64,000 bases of DNA. It comes from Triplophysa rosa (taxonomy: Eukaryota; Chordata; Actinopteri; Cypriniformes; Nemacheilidae). The notes below the pieces were generated by a model. The model searched no databases, was not told the DNA's origin, and worked only from the letters and a program-made list of their open reading frames with translations. The stretch lies in assembly GCF_024868665.1 (NCBI RefSeq), contig NC_079914.1, positions 3,215,141-3,279,140 on the forward strand, written 5' to 3'. Numbering within the stretch: position 1 is the stretch's first letter; every line of letters starts with the position of its first letter. The translations under genes were made by a program, and so were the position numbers. Below are positions 12,737 through 25,175 of this stretch, piece by piece.

Positions 12737-14301
12737 CTGTCTTCATCCCCATCTATGGGAATAGATATTCCGAACAGACTGTTGACAGCAGGTGTGGAAA
12801 GCTGCAAGCCATGGGCATTCAGGGTCTTTGTGGCATCTTTTCCTATGATGAAAGAGCTCTGAGGTAGCGCTTCAGACTTCCTCTGGTTATCTTCAGCCGG
12901 AGTGATGCCGGTGGGAATCTGGCTAAAGCCGAACGGGGTGCCCAGTCCCACCACTAAACCGCTGGGGATTCCCTGAAGCTGGTTCTGTTGGGGCTGTGCA
13001 GCCGGGCCCGGAGTCTGGTTTGGCATGCTGTGAGCGGTATTAGAGGCACTGGACATAACAACAGGCACATTTTGTACACCAGGGACAACAGTATGGGGGA
13101 TGGCAGACACAGCCACCACTGACTGAACGAGTGGCACTGATGCCTGTGGAACGCCAGATGGGACTGACACAGTCCCTAGAGCCGCGCCAATGCCTGGCTG
13201 TTGTAGAAGCCCCTGAATGTGCTCTGGACCTCTGCCGTGCCCCTTCGCGTCCACAGACTGAGAAACTAATCCCAGTATATGAGAGCCTCCCACTGCAGGT
13301 GTCATGACAGGTGAGGGGCACGGATTCAATGGTACCCCGAGCGGCGGGGAGGTCAATGAGGAGCCATCTAAGGGATGCTGGGATCTGAAGTCTGGCTGAT
13401 TTGATGCAAGGATGTTACTGGGATTTTGTGCCCGTTTACCTTGGTATATCGGCTGTGGTTGAGTTGTAGAAGGCATGCTGGGAGATTTGACATGATGAAT
13501 ATGCGCACTACCGGTCCCCACCGGAAAAAAACTATGGGTTGCGAGGCCTAATCCCTGCTGCGAAATGCCATAACTTTGATGTTGAAGCTCTATAGAAGGA
13601 TTAGATGCATAACCGCTGTCAGTATGAGGTTCTGCTGCAGGTACTGAAAGCACAACTGGTGAAGCCACCAAACCCCCCGCATTTCCATGTCCATCCTTGT
13701 CCGCATTGTGGTCCAAAGTGCCAGCATGTTTAACATTATCCACAGTCCGACTGGATGAAGAAACATCCGTTTCTTTTTCGTAAAACTCACTGCAAGTCCA
13801 TCTACCTCTTTTAAAGGGCTCCCCTGTACTATGGTCTAGTTTGATGACCCTGAAACGAGAACTGCAACTACTAACTGTAGCAGAACTGCTAACTGATGTA
13901 GATGCCTGTGCCATGCAGCATGGTGCAACACTAGCCATAACTGAAGGTGAGTGCTGGGAAGACCCAGCAGCAGGGCTCATCTGCCCTAGAGCCCCACGAA
14001 CATTAGGGTTCATATGAATAGCACCTGTGTTACAAGAACCAGATGCTGCGAGACCGTCTTGCACGAGCGAAACACTCGCGCCAGATGTTTCCGAGTCGTT
14101 ATGTAGCGGCTCGTATGTTTCCGCCTCAAAATCTCCGCTTTTAGATATGTCATATATCTCCGAGGAGGACATGTCTTCGGTTCTGGACTCCGGGTCGTCC
14201 AAGCTCTCGGTGTCGTCGGTGATGCTGTTGGCCGCCACCTGCGCCTGCGTTACGCTCGTGATCTGAAAACAGCTCTTCTTTTTCGACAGCATTTTTGACA
14301 T
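12737..14301 (-). CDS. tsc22d2: TSC22 domain family protein 2, large first coding exon (partial gene)
   Basis: TSC22D2 belongs to the TSC-22/GILZ family of leucine-zipper regulators; long isoforms carry a big, mostly disordered N-terminal region encoded by one exon. The exon encodes 521 codons plus two bases. It starts MSKMLSKKKSCFQITSV, the family's N-terminal box, followed by an acidic TEDMSSSEIYD segment. A second conserved box, SRFRVIKLD...RGRWTCSEFYEKE, lies around residues 148-176, followed by low-complexity Ser/Pro/Gln/Val sequence. The terminal IPIDGDED motif precedes a good donor (AG|GTAAAT at 12737/12736), as I recall in human TSC22D2. The start was chosen because MSK matches the family and the upstream frame lacks conservation. 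The TSC-box exons lie beyond the window. Confidence 0.93.
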
Positions 14302-14870
14302 TGTGGCCGCTTTGAGTGTGTAACTCCGACTTTAACGGATTAGGTGGAAGCGTCAAGCTTCAAGTGCACTAACAGAAGTTATATGAAAATATATCATAAA
14401 ATATTCCGTTAGAGTCGCGCTAACTTCAGACTCCCTCAGAGCTGTCAGTGCGCGCGCGTCCTCATGGCTGCATTTTAGTCCTTTAAAACACGACGACAGC
14501 TTTTCTTCAGCTGTGTTTAACCTCTCCGATGCCGTATCCTTAATTTCCGTGGCCTAAACTAAGGCCATGTCCCGGTGTGAGAGTTTCCCTCAGGCCGCTG
14601 TCGCGAATGAAACTCCAGTCACTCGAGTCTTAGGAGGTGCCTTCAGTTTTAAACACTCCCTTGTCTTCAAAAACACAAATCCTCCTTAAAACGCGCCGGA
14701 GAGACATCTTGAGACATAAAAATACATGTTCGCTAGCTGTTTCACACTTTAAGACGGTCTGTTCGTGGTATACTGACTGTTTGTTGGTCTTTGCTGTTTG
14801 TAGAAATCTCAAGCTAACGGCGGCTCTTCCTTTGCCGTACACAAGATGGCTACGTACCACACGCGCTGCC
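14302..14870 (-). promoter_or_regulatory. tsc22d2: tsc22d2 5' UTR and promoter region
   Basis: Sequence upstream of the tsc22d2 start is richer in CG dinucleotides than its surroundings (for example GCGCGCGCG near 14450). It contains ACAAGATGGC at 14841-14850, matching the YY1-type AAGATGGC core often found near vertebrate start sites. No TATA box is evident. The transcription start cannot be placed. Confidence 0.45.
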
Positions 14871-17800
14871 CTATGGGAGGACTGCGCACAGGCGTACGTA
14901 AACCAGTCAGGAATAGACGTCTTTACGCAATGTTCTTATTTTTACTTTTCGCTGGGTCGCTTTAAATGTGAAATATCTTTTTGCGTTCGGTGAAGTAAGA
15001 GGATTCACAAATTTCAGTCTCTGAGTCGTTACTAGTAATTCCTTAGGAAAAAGCAACCATGGTTTTATTATTATAGTAAAATTGTTTCAATCTTATTTTT
15101 GAGGATCTGTATTACTATATTAAAACCACGATTCATTCTCCTAAGGAATAGTTAATACGGTTTACATGCTTTACGTTTGAGCCATTTAATTTTGTTAGGC
15201 TATATTTAAATTATCTCATTAATGTTTCTAAAGTCATTTTTCTTCTTGACAATTATGGGATTTTTCGAGCAATTTTATGTAAATATGGAAACTGACGATA
15301 GCACGATATTCTCCAACACTTCGTCTCTTCTTTCCCTTATTATTATTATAGTAAAAGTTCATGGTAATTCACAAATGAACCACATTTTAACCAAATCATT
15401 ATCACGTGGTATGTACAAATAATGCTTAATTCTCCCAGTGGTTATTGTAAGACATTATAAATGAATAGCAAAAATACAAATAATTATTTAATTTAAAAAA
15501 ACATTCAATAGATAATGTTCCCTAATTTACAACATTGTCTGTCCGTCTTGGCATTTTCATGTGCCATTACAGACATACGAACACAGTTTGATTGGAAAAG
15601 AATTTACTTTTAAAATTATAAAAAAATAAAAATATTTGCTAAACCTTATTCTTAAATTACCCCAACTTTTTAAAAACCTTTCACAGACATTAGCCTAAAC
15701 TGAGTGTAAATTTACATGACAACATTTTCTTTTTTAACTGAATACAATTCAAAAAGGATTTGCATTGCTTGGGAAATTAAGATTTGTATATTTAAATAAC
15801 CAAATTAAGCATAATTTCATTTTCCATAAATTTGTCGCAAGTGCTATGCCATTGCTCTATGATCAGGTTGCTGTATGGTTGCTTACTGGAAAGTCAAATG
15901 AGCCCACCCACCCTATAGTCTATGGCTCAGGTGCCTCCTTCAATGTAAGTCTGTGGTATTTTGTACTTTTATCTGATCACATAGACAAGAAACCAGCACC
16001 CCTCTTCTGAATATGCAGAATAACATAAAGCCCCATTCATGACTGTAGCACAGACAGTGTGAGATGAGCAACAAAGTCCAATACTTACGGTTGGGTAGAA
16101 CATAAATACATTTTACATACATATTTGGTCATTTTACTCTGTGTTTCTTATAGTCAAACCACACTTTTGTCTTTGTTTAGACCTTCAGAAAAAGTTCTTG
16201 CTGGGGCGAGAAGGAATGCAGACAGAAACATCTTTGCTGGAGTTTGTTTATTAGTTTAGGTCATTATTTTAGGCGTAAGGCTATTCCAACATGCAGGGGA
16301 GGCGGTGTTTGTTTTTCTTTTGCGTTTGCCCATCCTCTCTGCTGCCCAATGCAAATAGCAGTGAAATGTGCTGGAAAAAACTCAGCAGGTTTTACAATTA
16401 GAATTAACCAAAAAACTAAAAAAAACAGTTGCTATCTAAACAAATAGCTGATATTGTAATATTGAATATGAAGGAAAATTATTTAAGATTGAATGATTCG
16501 AAGAGTTTATAAATCATAAATATTCAAACTGTCAACAAACTTGTTCAAGAATTCCAGAGTGAAGTTACACAACACACAAAACTGTTTATTGTATTTGCTT
16601 CGGTCCTGTGGTGAGTGGAACACGGTTGTTATTTTAGCTGGCTGCATTTATGCGTGTATGTCCTAAAATCAGTTTGCATTTCCCCTTTTGAGGGCTTTGA
16701 ATCAATCGTCTTAAGACAGGTGCTATTTATCATGTCCCCATATACAGGAATTCTTTGTTTTCATGTGCTGGACACTGTAATGGACACACACTGTGGCTTA
16801 AGGTCGGTTCATACCGAACCTTTCCAGGATACAAAAAGTTGGGAGGGAATTTTTCTAAATTTAACATCTAAACTAGGAAATTGCTCGACTTACGGACTGA
16901 TGTGAGAACTGTCGGGATTTATCTGGCTCGGAGTGGCTGAACTGGGCAAACTTGAATTCTGTCATCATGTCACCAACGTTTTTTTTTTTCAAACCTATAT
17001 GATTTTTCCTTATTCATCTGTGAAACACAAAAGGAAATGTAAGAGACATACAGCTTCAATCACCATTTATGTTTCAGAAAATGAGTTGCACTGACCATTT
17101 TTTTCTGCTCTGTGTAGTAAATATAATAGATTTTTTGTTTTTGGCTTGACCAACCCTTTACATGAAGGAAATATACTATGTGTATAGTATGCTGGATGTT
17201 AGTGTAAAGAAATTTGGCAAGGCCAACATTCAGTGGTTAAAAAGTGCAAATGAAACATGTTTGCTAAGTTTTAGTGCAATGAATTTCTTTGCCATATTTT
17301 CAAAACCTCAAATATGAGGTTTAACTTGAATGAAGAGATCATTGTCATTCATACTAAATACAAACTAATAGTTCAAGGAGAGTCGCGATATCTAGTGTCT
17401 GAGCTGACCAATGAGAAGATTGTCCTTAAAAGGATGCTTGAAAACATTTAAGCAATTTATTTGCTTTTTATTTATTTATCCACATGAACGTCAGGGAGCT
17501 AATTCATTCTTTAAGTTCTTGACATTGACAGCTGATGCATTACCTATGCTCCCTCTAATTTGTCCCACACGATAACAATATTTCAATGTGTTCCTCATAT
17601 TATACATAATTTAGTTAATTTAAGTGTATATACGAGGTCAAATGAGAATAACACATACTTTTAATATTTTGGAGGCTTTGAAAATATTAGCATACGTGCA
17701 GAGCCTCTGGGAATTTTCTGAATGATGTGGTATTTTTGCTGTCGTTTTTCCAAATGGCCCCTGCAAGGTAGTTGTCAAACGTTTTGCAAAAATTTTCTCA

Positions 17801-18783
17801 TGCATTATTAAAAGATTAAGCCTTGGATTCATGTTGAAATGGTTTTAGAGGGTGTTTGTTCTATTGCTTTGAAAAGCATATATGTCTCAATAAACTCCTG
17901 GAAAACATGTTTTGTACATTGACATTAAAACTTAAAAACAGAAATCAATGTCAAGTGATTAAAAATAAAAAATGTTTTTCGTAAATAAGGTTAATTAACC
18001 TTGGCCCAACTGTAGAAACCTAAGAGTTGTCATTACAAGATTTGCCCACAAGAGGTCCTAAGAGGCTATGACACGTGCTACGACCGCAACACTTCAGTAT
18101 TATCAAACAGGCTACAATTTAAAACAATCGTATCAATATTTTAATATTGTTAATTAATTAATATTTTTTATGTTATTGAAACTATTAAATAATTTAAATG
18201 ACATTACAACTTAAATAATTATATTAAACTAATGTTTAAATGAATGCTTTTTCAAGGCTTACATTTACACAGAAATGATATGATGTCAATAATGTAACAA
18301 AATCGTTTCGAAAATAAAACAATTAGACAATTTCATCTATTCCAATATTAATTTATGCGTCCAGTATGTATATTTGCGTCCTATTTAAAACAAATCATAT
18401 AGATAAATGAGCGTTAGTAAAAGAGACTAATCTGTTTTAAGATTTGAAGATTTGCAGAGAAAGACATGTTAAAAAGAAAAGTATGTTGTACTGTACTTGT
18501 TTACAGTAGTAAATCTTCCAAGCAACAGCTAACTTTATTGTGTTATAACAGCTATAACTTTACAGTCTATGTATTCATCCGCGCCTATGATTACATCCTA
18601 GGACTTCATCCGAGGCACGCCTTTGCGGAGGGATATCTGAGGGACTACACCCTGTACTGCCGGGACTCTCTGCAGCTCAAACTCACATTAGTGAAGGGGG
18701 CGTGCGGTACTTTAAAATATACGGTTACCGCAAACCGACATTGTACAAGAAATTCAGTGTGCGTTGGAAATCGGGGGGCAAAT
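14871..18783. other. intergenic region between divergent tsc22d2 and pfn2
   Basis: The two genes point away from each other. The segment is AT-rich, with no convincing gene. 16980-17160 looks like a degraded copy of the TTAA MITE family (CAAACCTATATGATTTTTCC...GTGAAACACAAAAGG). The stretch 18560-18783, just before the pfn2 start, is GC-richer and likely holds the pfn2 promoter and 5' UTR; no TATA or start site can be assigned. An AAGATGGCG motif lies downstream in pfn2 intron 1 at 19670. Confidence 0.6.
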
Positions 18784-18915
18784 ATGTCGTGGCAGAGCTA
18801 CGTGGATAACCTGATGTCGGATGGCAGCTGCCAGGACTCCGCCATTGTTGGGTACAACTCAGATGCTAAATACGTATGGGCAGCGCAGGAGGGGGGAACG
18901 TTCGTAAACATCACG
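18784..18915 (+). CDS. pfn2: pfn2 exon 1 (coding part)
   Basis: It encodes residues 1-44, from [11 protein letters not shown] to GGTFVNIT, and ends in phase 0 at ACG|GTAAAT. It carries the N-terminal helix of the poly-proline-binding face and the strand with VWAA. Confidence 0.95.
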
Positions 18916-21900
18916 GTAAATAAACGCTATTATGAACATTCTTTGTTCTGTCTTCAGTAATGGTTGTGTGTCAAGAGAGTGACCTGCCTAGCAAGACAGC
19001 ATTTTGGTATTCATGGGCACTGTCTCGGAATGCACCTAGAAATTAAGCAGATTTTAAAACGTTTCAAAACGCTAAAACAAGATATTCCGTTTATTTGGGA
19101 GGCCCAAAATGTCACCCATTTGAACGTTCCGAAAATGTTTTGCACGCGTAAACATGTTTCTTATCATCAGCTGTCTGTGTGGTGAACTTGCAATGATTTT
19201 AAACGCATGCTATGTTTCGATTAGCCTGTCAGTTTATTAGAAATAGGGCCTGAATGGACAAAATGGCGAGCAGTGCTAACAGAACACTTTTTGTCACGTC
19301 GTATTATTAGTTTTAAGAACCCGATGGCTGTTTTATTTGGCGCGAAGCTAACACATTTCACACACGCACAAATACATTGCTTTGTTAAAAGTGCGTTGCA
19401 AATGCGTCAAAAGTTGTTCGAGTCAAAGTTCAATTTGGGACTGGGGACTCCTTAAAGTTACATAAAAATCGTGCTTTCAGTCATAAATAATGAGAGAGAT
19501 GCTGTTGGTGCAAACAGGCCAATTCAATCGACCGGTCAGATTCGAAAATCGTCAGACGGCTACGCAAATGCACCAACATACCGGTACACACGCGTCATTA
19601 AGCTGCGAAATGTGCGTAAACGCGTTTAGGAATACGAGGTGTTCGGTGTATGCCCTCTTCCCGTTGTCCAAGATGGCGTTCAGTAAATGGGTGTTAATTC
19701 CTCTGATAACAGGCTTATATATGACACTGTCCTTTATTTCCCCCTTAGCTTAATGGTAAGCTTAAATCAAGGCTAACAAGTTTTTTTTACTGTTGTTACT
19801 GTTTGAAGGTCAAGCTTTTTGTGTATATAAACTCATTATATGTATGTTAGCGTATATATAATGACAAGGAGACGTTAACCTAATAAGTAGTTAACTTTAC
19901 AGCCATCTATTCAATTACCTTAAAGGGACAGTTCACCTAAAAATGAACATTCTGTCATTATTTACTCACCCTCATGTCATTTCAAACCAGTATGACTGAA
20001 CTTAAAAGGCAGGCAGAACTTAAAAGAAGATATATCGATGTAACCAAACAACATTGACCCCAAAGACTTCCATTGTATGGACACTATACTAGAGATGCAC
20101 GATAAATTATCGGTTTACCGCCGACGAATGGTCATTTTTAATGCTATCGGTATCGGCCGATAATAAAATTTAGGCTGATATATTATAGCCGATAAATTAT
20201 GAATCCTTTCCTCTGGTTAAACCACTTCAGCTACAGTTAAAATCCAGTACAGTACTGTCTTTCTGTCATGATCATTCACTTACTGCTATTAGCAAAACAT
20301 TGTTCATGTAGTATGCAGATAGATATTTATTAGGAACAAAAGCATATTGTTTGAAGCCGACTGCTGTCTGAATGCTTTCTGTCATGACACCTGTTAGACT
20401 TGTGGCTATTAACAACACCTTTCTGGGTTACTCTGGAAGAACAGCTATCATTTAAAAGAATAATTTATATAAAATAATTTAAATCAAAGTTCAAGAATCT
20501 TGAATTAGTGTAAAGTAGGCTTGGTACATGATTTTCAGGGGACAAAAGAATCTTCAGTCTCAGAAAATGTTATATTAATATTTAGGGACTTTATATCGGC
20601 CAATATATCGGTTATCGGCTTCCAATGTTCAAGAATTATCGGTTATCGTTATCAGGCCAAAACCCTAACCATCCCTACACAAAACCACTGATACATTTCT
20701 CGAAATATCTTCTTTTGGGTTCCACTGAAAAGAGTCATATACACGTTTTAATCCGCGTGACCCTTAAAACAGTTCAACTCTTGATGTTCGCTATTTCTTT
20801 CATATCAGCCCACAGAAATCGACATCCTAGTAGGAAAAGACAGAGAAAGTTTCTTCACCAACGGCATGACCTTAGGTTCAAAGAAATGTTCAGTTATTCG
20901 AGACAGTCTTCTAATCGACAATGACTGGACAATGGACATAAGAACAAAGAGCCAAGGAGGAGAAGCCACATACAACGTTGCTGTCGGAAAAGCAGCCAAA
21001 GGTAGTTGTTAATTTCTCCTATTTTCTTGTAATTACTTTTTTATTAGTCAAGTAAGTTACACGTGTATATGTGTTTTTTTTGTGTGTGTGGTATTTACAT
21101 TGTTAATACATTTCTGTAGTATGCATCATGTTGGTACAGTTTCCTGTATAAAAATGTCACAATGCAACAAACCCTGAAAAAAAGATCTTAAAAATAATTT
21201 TTAATACTATACAAATATTAGTTGCCATTTTAAACCGTATTTTATTCATTAAATGGCCATTCTTTAAACACACACTTTTTAAGCCATGATTTCAGCTCTG
21301 ATGCTTAAGGAAGTCCTCTCTGGGACCTGTAGATTTCACCTCGTTTGCATGCATGTTTCTGCCAATCTGTCACATAAATCTTGGGTCTGTCGCTGTTTAA
21401 AGTGTGAGGGTTTCCTGTTTCCTGAAATCTAAACAAGTTTCCTTGTAGCATTTCTGAAGAATCTCTCTTTCATGTGTTCTGTGGCATGTATTGAGTAGAG
21501 GTACTAACCCCACTTTTCATGCTTGAATGTGATGAAGCATTTGATTGAGATTTCAGATCGACTCAAAAATCTGAATATACTGAGTCTTCTGTTTAACATA
21601 TAGGGATTTGAGTGTTTTAATTAACCAGATACTGGTTTGGGTCATAGATTGACTAAATGGTTACACTTAGTAGTATCAACTTGAAGTGTGGTCTGGGGTG
21701 TAAGTTATTTTGGCGCAGAACCTCCCACTTAGAAGCCTGAATGACAGTTTTTATGTGTTTAAATACGATATCAATAGTCATGATATCACAAGTGTATTAT
21801 TAGAATAAATGTACAATAGGGCTAGGCGATGTGCTTAAAAAAATTATCGACTGTAAAATCATCGCGATGTCCGATAATATCGGGTGTGTTTGACTTTATG

Positions 21901-23430
21901 CAACGTTGCGCAGACGATCAATCTGCGCATACGGACCGGGAGGGAATTCGTTCCAGACCCGCCAAGTGCCAAACAAACACGCACGCTTGCACACAGACAC
22001 AGGCGCACACAGACACTGCACAAACCAGTGTTGCAGTGGCTTCTTTCATCAGGTAATCAGATAAGCCATAGCTTTTATGTAGTAGAAAAATGTTGCAGGT
22101 GTCCTGAAATGTTATCCTACCCGTCAGATAACCCTACAAGGCACACGCACATCAATGTTACGTCATTTTTTTGCGCTATAAAATCATCCTAACGTTACCT
22201 GTTTATTTTATACTGCTACGGGAATATGATCGTGTATTTTCGTTGTTAAATCATTCTACATATAGTACAATTTGATAGGGTGTTGCGCTGTAAATTAATT
22301 CTATATGTTTCTTTTATGCTGGTAGGATCTGACAGGGTATTTATGCTGTAAATTTATTTTATGTGTTTATTTTAAGATAGTAGACTATCTATCTTGACAG
22401 TGTATTTTGCATTGTAAAGTCATCCTACCTGTTTATTTTGTCGATGTGGTTTAGATTATATTAAAGTTTGCCCTGCGGTAGGAAAATCTGACAGGGTAGG
22501 ACAATTCGAACACCGGTACAGCCCCGCGAGCGTGAGGTTTTGCTTTTGCCGACGCAGCTCGTCTTTCTCTTGGTCTATCTGTGCAGCGACCGGCAGAAAA
22601 CAGCAGCACATTCAACTGACCGAACAAAACAGCGTTTCCACAATTCTGTCACTGTTACTGACTGCCTGGGCATATGAACATTAACGTTCGAGCTAAAGCC
22701 TACATCGCATGATAATGTTATAATGCGTATTTTCCATTATTATCAATTATCGTCTGCTATCTGTTTGTTGTAATCGACATCGGGATATTTGCGAGACATC
22801 GGCGATATACGATAACATCATCACATCGCCCAGCCCTAATGTACATATATGCATGAAAACATCATGTGCCTTCAACAATTATGTTTTACAGATTTTAATC
22901 ACTAAACTGTGCAAACGTACTTTATATCTTTTCTGGGATCTTTTAAATGTGCTTAATTCCTGGTTCAGACCACACAATATTTTGGTCACGATAGTCACTG
23001 TGTCAGATGTGATTTTGTATCCTAAATTCTTATTGTGGTGGAGAAACATGTTAGATTACACCTTGCTTCTTGACCCAACATTGTTTGAAATCAGCAACTG
23101 TTATTAATTAGTAAGTCATTAATAATGAAGAAAATGTAAGTGTTACCAGTTTTATTGTAATTAAAATCATGATCTCAAGAGGCTTGCAGTATGGCTATCT
23201 GTCTGTCTGTGTGCATGTTATCTTGGCTGGGATTTTTTTCTGTCCTATCTCTAAATAATCTTGGTTTGGCTTTTTCCCAAAGCTGGGGTTTTCCTGTTCT
23301 CTTAACTTCTTCTCTCCATCTTTTTCTTTCAGTCTTGGTTCTTGTAATGGGCAAAGAAGGGGTCCACGGAGGCGGCTTGAATAAGAAGGCATATTCCATG
23401 GCAAAATACTTGAGAGATTCAGGGTTTTAG
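18784..23430 (+). CDS. pfn2: profilin 2, isoform using terminal exon 3a
   Basis: Profilin binds monomeric actin, poly-proline ligands and phosphoinositides in the cytosol; profilin 2 is the neuron-enriched vertebrate paralogue. Exons are 18784-18915, 20809-21001 and 23333-23430, giving 140 residues, the usual profilin length. Exon phases (0, 1) and GT-AG borders agree. The N-terminal helix WQSYVDNLM carries the aromatic residues of the poly-proline site, with W32 and the C-terminal helix completing it. Compared with the human protein as I recall it, one residue is missing after the initiator Met and one is added in the loop around residues 25-26. The start has A at -3. The frame is open upstream, but that sequence is not profilin-like. 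Confidence 0.95.
19924..20763. mobile_element. TTAA-flanked fish MITE with nested hAT insertion
   Basis: It begins TTAA|AGGGACAGTTCACC and continues with the family sequence TCATTTACTCACCCTCATG-like text through TCCATTGTATGGACAC. It resumes after the hAT insertion with ACAAAACCACTGATACATTTC. The right terminus is degraded; the nearest TTAA is at 20764-20767. It is non-coding. Confidence 0.7.
20090..20677. mobile_element. hAT-like MITE nested in TTAA MITE
   Basis: The ends TAGAGATGCACGATA and CCATCCCTA are flanked by CACTATAC and CACAAAAC (6 of 8 identical). In my recollection of the host MITE the empty site reads GGACACAAAACCACTG, so the right copy is the intact duplication and the left has mutated. 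Repeated TATCGG words fill the subterminal regions. Confidence 0.7.
20809..21001 (+). CDS. pfn2: pfn2 exon 2
   Basis: It encodes residues 45-108 in phase 0 to phase 1, from [16 protein letters not shown] through [11 protein letters not shown] to VAVGKAAK. This is the central sheet and much of the actin-binding face of profilin. The acceptor is ATATCAG|CCC and the donor AAAG|GTAGTT. Confidence 0.95.
21002..23332 (+). other. pfn2: pfn2 intron 2 (to exon 3a)
   Basis: A 2.3-kb intron with a 1-kb hAT-like element in its middle (21817-22838). The rest shows no recognisable feature. The polypyrimidine tract TTTTTCTTTCAG before exon 3a is strong. Confidence 0.85.
21817..22838. mobile_element. hAT-like element with TAGGGCTAGGCGATGTG ends
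   Basis: The left end TAGGGCTAGGCGATGTG mirrors the right end CACATCGCCCAGCCCTA. Flanking 8-mers ATGTACAA and ATGTACAT differ at one base, consistent with an 8-bp hAT duplication. The interior is 1 kb without a transposase. It has several short repeats of the form CTGTAAA...ATCCTAC...GTTTATTTT. Confidence 0.85.
23333..23430 (+). CDS. pfn2: pfn2 alternative terminal exon 3a
   Basis: It encodes [20 protein letters not shown] and the ending RDSGF, followed by TAG. It matches the canonical profilin 2a C-terminal helix as I recall it. It is 98 bases long, the same as exon 3b, and joins exon 2 in the same phase (1). Confidence 0.95.
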
Positions 23431-23689
23431 TTTTTCTTCTCTTGGTTAAGTAGTGAAATTAGGGGGAAAGAAACAAAAGAAAACAAGTCCACCCACGTTC
23501 CCCAAATAAGCTGTTAAGGTTTTTTTCCCCTTGAAACAGTCACATTTAAAGTTTTCGGACATTTTAATGGCAAGGAAGGGTAATGAATCTTGACAACAGG
23601 TTTCTTTTTTTAAGTTGGGGTAAGTGGTTTCTTTTTTTGCCCCCATGTTTGTTGATTTCTGTTCTTGTTTTTTTCCTTGTGTACTCCAG
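23431..23689 (+). other. pfn2: spacer between alternative exons 3a and 3b
   Basis: In the 3b transcript this is intron; in the 3a transcript it may be 3' UTR or be spliced. T-rich tracts precede the 3b acceptor (TGTGTACTCCAG). Confidence 0.7.
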
Positions 23690-23787
23690 CGTTGGTTATA
23701 GTCATGGGCAAGGAAGGTACCCATGGAGGGCAGCTCAACAAGAAAGCGTTTCACATGGCTGAATACCTGAGGAAAGCTGGATATTAA
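23690..23787 (+). CDS. pfn2: pfn2 alternative terminal exon 3b
   Basis: After a TACTCCAG acceptor, the exon encodes ALVIVMGKEGTHGGQLNKKA and ends RKAGY, then TAA. Length and phase are identical to exon 3a, so it can replace 3a as a mutually exclusive terminal exon. It resembles the profilin 2b-type ending. The swap changes the last residue from Phe to Tyr and several residues of the C-terminal helix, which is part of the poly-proline site. Confidence 0.92.
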
Positions 23788-25175
23788 GACACCTCCCACC
23801 CCTAGCAGCTCATTTTCCCATCGCTCACTAATATAGATAACATTTGCTTTGTCATCCGGTTTCTTTTGCACATTTCCTGTTGTTCTACCCCAAAGTCATC
23901 CTTTCTCTATTTGTTCATAACCCTATCCATTTTACCCTGTTCTGTTTTGTTCTGTTTTCTGTTCCCGGTTTGGCACTACTGTTACGACACTAGATGTATT
24001 TTTGACCAAGGGCTTGAGTTAAAAACTCATTCCTCCTTTCTAGACCTACTCTGGGAAAGGTCAACCCTACGCATATCTTCGAGACTACCAAGTGGACCGC
24101 AGTCGGGGGTAGATGCCTTACATATTTTGACGTAAATTAAGGCTGTGCAGGATCGACGTTCAGTCCGTGTAATGAAACATTGAAAAATCTTTCCAATAGA
24201 ATTTCCAGTAGACAAAGACATGAAACATAACTTCATTGACTGGACTGTATGTCTGTCCCGCACAGCCTCATTGCCTAAGGTTCATTGCTTTAACATCTGA
24301 TGTTACAACCACCCTACATCCCTCATCAGAAACACTACCTGTATAACACTACCCTTCCTCCATTATTTATCAACTGATGCATCTTAACAATCTTTCATAA
24401 TTTCACTGACAACTAAAAGATCTGGTTGGGCAGCTTCAGGAGGTTTTGCTCTCAGTTCGGCTGTCAGTTAAAGTGCAATGATATGAAGCGGTAGCATTTC
24501 CTCCCACAAGTTTTTTACTACATCTATCTCTCACTTAAATCTCCATTGACATTCCGTCATCGGCGTAGCTCCAGCACTTAACTTTTGCTCTAATATATAT
24601 ATTTTTATTTTCAAAACTGCCATTAAAAAAAAAAAGAGTATAGTTTGAATTTTTCATCTGACCAATTTATGTAGACTCTAAACACTAGGCTAGCATCTGA
24701 TGGCAAGCTCGCCAATAAGACTCGAGCTGTCTCGTTTTGTCAGCTTTTACTGTTAACACTTGAATTGATGAATTTGTTCATACCATGCTATGTCCCGATG
24801 GAAACGCCTTCAAGTTGTCAGCTGTCTGTTAAAATGATCTGAATGTCTGTCAAAAGTCCAAATGATAGCATTAGTGTATGACACTCAAATCATAAGAGAA
24901 AATGTGTTTTCTGTGCCATAACGTAATGAGAACCTGTTGCTATTGTTAGGATGAATCTAAACAACTTCCAAGTAAACAATTCATCGGCACTTTGTTCTGT
25001 GGGATATTTGTACAGATTCCAAACCTCTGAGTTTATTAATTTCTTTTCTTGTACGTTTTCATATATCTTGGATACAGTCTGATGTTTGATTTCATATGCA
25101 TAGACCAAGAAATGCCATAAATGAATTTTAACACCTTGTTTACAGGTTAAATAAATTTATTCCAATCAAAACACT
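23788..25175 (+). other. pfn2: pfn2 3' untranslated region
   Basis: No ORF is conserved here. The stretch runs from the exon 3b stop to the AATAAA signal at 25150. The length of about 1.4 kb is inferred from the signal, not from transcript data. Confidence 0.6.
25150..25155 (+). terminator. pfn2: pfn2 polyadenylation signal
   Basis: A canonical AATAAA followed by a T/G-rich segment (GTCCGTTTTCATTGTTGC). It is the best-placed signal downstream of both terminal exons. Confidence 0.6.

Larger units (their letters stand above)
18916..20808 (+). other. pfn2: pfn2 intron 1
   Basis: A 1.9-kb GT-AG intron. Its distal half is a TTAA MITE (19924-20763) interrupted by a hAT-like element. The MITE ends only about 45 bp before the acceptor, so the branch point and polypyrimidine tract (TTTCTTTCATATCAG) lie immediately after it. 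Confidence 0.85.

Noticed and set aside
15222..16447. Several short ORFs between tsc22d2 and pfn2
   Set aside because: AT-rich, without domain, splice or conservation signals.
18466..18783. In-frame upstream extension of pfn2 exon 1
   Set aside because: The frame is open, but the residues are not profilin-like, and the ATG at 18784 gives the expected family N-terminus.
24127..24270. Inverted match around GGCTGTGCAGGA and TCCCGCACAGCC in the pfn2 3' UTR
   Set aside because: Short arms over 100 bp apart with mismatches; chance cannot be excluded.
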